Shown: positions 7,163 to 8,811 of the stretch, piece after piece
How the letters are laid out: each line of letters begins with the position of its first letter
Numbering within the stretch: the first letter of the stretch is position 1
Source of the DNA: Fimbriimonadaceae bacterium
GTDB lineage: Bacteria > Armatimonadota > Fimbriimonadia > Fimbriimonadales > Fimbriimonadaceae
NCBI GenBank assembly: GCA_019454665.1
Contig: JACFNW010000069.1
Span: 1-8,811, forward strand
DNA length: 8,811 nt
Direction of reading: 5' to 3'
Notes under the pieces: model-generated
The model's input: only the letters and a program-made list of their open reading frames with translations
What the model was told of the DNA's origin: nothing
Databases searched by the model: none
Translations under genes and position numbers: made by a program

Positions 7163-7199
7163 TGGGGCTAGCAATGCACCCATCTCGCCGCCAGCCCCA
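7163..7199. terminator. Possible bidirectional terminator between convergent genes
   Basis: TGGGGCT (7163-7169) and AGCCCCA (7193-7199) form a perfect 7-base inverted repeat with a 23-base loop. It sits in the 47-base gap between the stop codons of the convergent propeller and methyltransferase genes. The large loop and missing T-runs make intrinsic termination uncertain; position is the main support. Confidence 0.25.
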
Positions 7200-7207
7200 G
7201 TCGATGC

Positions 7208-8344
7208 CTAAACGTCGTCTCGTCCAACCAGTGTTGCCTCCTTAGCCTCGGAGCAGTCATATTTTTCCGTTGTTTCCCGGACCAACTTCGGTTGAAGGGC
7301 AGCTTTGCCCACTTTGCCATTCCTCCTCATTCCACCATCACTAGGCAGTGGCTCGTCGTGCACTCCGTTCCAGAGAATGCTGGGCCTCGGGACCTTGTAG
7401 TAGTTCGAGGGGTCGGTCAGAGTCGGCTTCTCCTTACCGTTCTTACCGTTCGACGAAACGTCTCTCACGAATCGGCCCATTGCAGCCTGGAGGTACTCCT
7501 CCAATAACTCTCCGCAGACCCAGCGACGCTCCAGGCGTTCGCATACCTCTCCCGTCACGCAGCTTCCGGCGAAGGGGTCTACCACGAGGTCCCCGGGATC
7601 GGTGAGCATTCGGACGAAATACTCGGGGAGGTCAGCGGGGAAGCGGGCGGGGTGAGGCTTGAGGTTGTGCTCCTGGCAGTAGCGGAGATAGTAGCTGTTG
7701 CTTTCGGTGTTCGGAATCGCGATAAGGTTCGGTGGAATCGCGGCCCCGTTGTCCTTCGCGAACCCTTCGCTGATGTCGTGCCCGGAAGGTCGCTTCTTCG
7801 CCTTGTAGCCCTTCTCCAAGAGCTCGATCATGCTCGGGCTGTAGGGCTGAAGGACCCGGCGGTTACTGGCTTTTGGCCAAGGGCTCTTCGAGAGCCACCA
7901 GACCGTGTTCACGGCGTCCTTCACGCGAACCCTCCGAACTGTGACCCACTCGGCGGGCGTCGGGAGCTTCGAAGGGTTCCACCAATACATCTCCTGTGCG
8001 AGATGGAAACCGAACTCCTCACACAGCATGATGAGGAGCTTGAAGTGGTAGAGATTTCGCGTGGGGAGCCCTTCGTTCCAGGCTCCCCCGATGTCGATAA
8101 CGAGGCTCCCAGATTTTTTGAGAACCTTATGGAATAGTTCGGCGAACGGTTTGAACCATTCGAGGTAGTCGTCGGCATGGACGTTCCCGTAGTCCTTCTT
8201 CCGGACGAGACCGAAGGGAGGGCTCGTCATGATGAGGTCTACAGATTCCTCCTCCATCCCTCGGAGGATGTCGAGGGAGTCCCCGAGAACGGTTCGACCG
8301 AGGTCGGTCTCGTGGAATGTGCGCGGATGGGGCTTCTGTTTCAT
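7208..8344 (-). CDS. Beta-class DNA methyltransferase, M.PvuII-like (probable N4-cytosine)
   Basis: The enzyme is a SAM-dependent modification methylase of 378 residues that would protect host DNA. Motif order is beta-class: motif X near VLGDSL (19-24), catalytic motif IV TSPPFG (40-45), target-recognition part in the middle, and the SAM-binding motif I VVDPFAGS (254-261) towards the end. SPPF is typical of N4-cytosine enzymes. The blocks KKDYGNV (49-55), WWNPSKLP (121-128), VRVKDAVNTVWWLSK (139-153), RPSGHDI (185-191) and HPARFPADLPEYF (231-243) closely recall M.PvuII, which modifies CAGCTG; the same target is an inference. Residues from about 290 to the end form a polar tail beyond the usual family end, with a duplicated NGK. 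The start at 8344 is needed to keep motif X. The ATG follows the nuclease stop by 3 bases, so translational coupling is likely; no Shine-Dalgarno is seen. Lower G+C than the genes to its left suggests transfer. Confidence 0.92.
   Translation of the reverse strand: MKQKPHPRTFHETDLGRTVLGDSLDILRGMEEESVDLIMTSPPFGLVRKKDYGNVHADDYLEWFKPFAELFHKVLKKSGSLVIDIGGAWNEGLPTRNLYHFKLLIMLCEEFGFHLAQEMYWWNPSKLPTPAEWVTVRRVRVKDAVNTVWWLSKSPWPKASNRRVLQPYSPSMIELLEKGYKAKKRPSGHDISEGFAKDNGAAIPPNLIAIPNTESNSYYLRYCQEHNLKPHPARFPADLPEYFVRMLTDPGDLVVDPFAGSCVTGEVCERLERRWVCGELLEEYLQAAMGRFVRDVSSNGKNGKEKPTLTDPSNYYKVPRPSILWNGVHDEPLPSDGGMRRNGKVGKAALQPKLVRETTEKYDCSEAKEATLVGRDDV
7433..7450 (-). repeat. Tandem 9-base repeat in the methyltransferase tail
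   Basis: Two exact copies of CTTACCGTT (plus strand) lie head to tail and encode the doubled N-G-K at residues 299-304 of the methyltransferase. As a two-copy in-frame tandem it could gain or lose a unit by slippage without breaking the gene. Confidence 0.8.
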
Positions 8345-8347
8345 GGC

Positions 8348-8811
8348 TTAGATTTCGAGGGTCTTGAGCTTCATCGCTTTCTCGGCTTCGCGCTGAAAGA
8401 TGGCGACGATCTGCGAAGGGCTCTGATTTATGGCGGCAAGGTCGGCTCCGTTGACCATCACGATGGCAAGGTTCGAGTCGCTCATGATCTTCCCGGCGTA
8501 CCGACGGGCCTCAGCCCCGATCTCCCCGGTAGTGACCATCACGATTACCGTACTCTTGAGGAAGTGGGTAAGCCCGACCTCCTTCGCGATGTCGTCGAGG
8601 GAAACCCGGGCAGTGTTCTTGCATTGGACCTGCCAGCGTGAATAGATGAGCCGGGTCGAATGGAAAATGAGGTCAACCTCGGCCCCTCCGGTAGCTGATC
8701 CTCGGAGCCGGGTCGCTACATAGTCCATATCGAGGAGCCTCATGAGTTTGAAGCCGAGGGCTTCGAGGGCGAGGCCCGCGATATGGCGGTCCCCCGATTC
8801 GAGTTCTTCGA
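8348..8811 (-). CDS. PD-(D/E)XK restriction endonuclease, Mrr-like (5' truncated by window edge)
   Basis: The C-terminal 153 residues of a probable restriction nuclease are visible; the frame stays open to the right edge, so the ATG at 8743 is very likely internal. Counting from the first complete codon at the edge, the chain begins EELESGDRHIAGLALEALGF (1-20), a helix that packs before the core in this fold. The core follows: GGAEVDLI (41-48) supplies the acidic metal ligands E44/D46, and WQVQCKN (59-65) supplies Q62 and the catalytic K64, the Q-x-K form typical of the Mrr_cat family. VIVMVTTGEIG and a late IVMVNGADL strand complete the Mrr-like pattern. It precedes the methyltransferase on the same strand with only GCC between the TAA stop (8348-8350) and the next ATG, which implies one operon and a cognate R-M pair. 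Any N-terminal recognition domain lies outside the window. A methylation-dependent (type IV) nuclease is less likely given the pairing. Confidence 0.8.
   Translation of the reverse strand, partial: EELESGDRHIAGLALEALGFKLMRLLDMDYVATRLRGSATGGAEVDLIFHSTRLIYSRWQVQCKNTARVSLDDIAKEVGLTHFLKSTVIVMVTTGEIGAEARRYAGKIMSDSNLAIVMVNGADLAAINQSPSQIVAIFQREAEKAMKLKTLEI

Noticed and set aside
1967..7171. Open frame of 1734 codons on the plus strand crossing ilvE, the permease and the propeller gene
   Set aside because: It is an out-of-frame reading of three genes with clear family motifs; its product is extremely rich in R, H, P and G with no domains, as expected from the second codon-position pattern of GC-rich DNA.
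8345..8360. AAATCT just upstream of the methylase ATG as an internal -10
   Set aside because: Poor match to the consensus and no -35; too weak to list as a promoter.
8743..8743. ATG at 8743 as the start of the nuclease
   Set aside because: The frame continues open upstream to the window edge and encodes the E-containing helix expected before the Mrr-like core, so the start lies beyond the window.

Overview
The window is GC-rich bacterial chromosome: one 60-base line I counted by hand (6901-6960) is 41/60 G+C. The genes are mostly closely packed and their starts mostly lack a Shine-Dalgarno sequence. Several starts instead have a -10-like hexamer 6-8 bases upstream of the ATG, which suggests leaderless transcripts. 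That pattern, with the gene content, would fit a poorly cultured lineage such as Armatimonadota, but Deinococcus-like, Gemmatimonadota, Chloroflexota or other GC-rich phyla are not excluded. The assignment is a guess.

Layout: 1-422 (+) is the 3' part of an ABC transporter ATPase of the LolD/MacB type, closed by a hairpin that spans its stop codon. 480-890 (+) is a small VOC (glyoxalase-fold) protein that converges, with one base between the stop codons, on pdxH (892-1512, -), the PLP-forming oxidase. A 221-base divergent intergenic region separates pdxH from ilvE (1734-2624, +), a PLP-dependent branched-chain aminotransferase. ilvE is followed after 18 bases by a KimA/YdaO-like APC-superfamily permease (2643-4472), a probable potassium importer with a soluble C-terminal domain. 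After 21 bases comes an 888-residue Asp-box (BNR/sortilin-like) beta-propeller protein (4494-7160) with no signal peptide.

From 7208 to the right edge the minus strand holds a restriction-modification module of visibly lower G+C (30/60 and 33/60 in two lines counted). A nuclease of the PD-(D/E)XK, Mrr-like type runs off the window edge and is followed after 3 bases by a beta-class DNA methyltransferase that strongly resembles the N4-cytosine enzyme M.PvuII. The nuclease does not look like R.PvuII, and no controller gene lies between the two. This module looks horizontally acquired and converges on the propeller gene across a 47-base gap.

The metabolic genes form a loose theme (PLP supply and a PLP enzyme sharing a divergent promoter region) rather than a single pathway. 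The R-M pair is the most distinctive content. I see no CRISPR array, tRNA, rRNA or insertion sequence.
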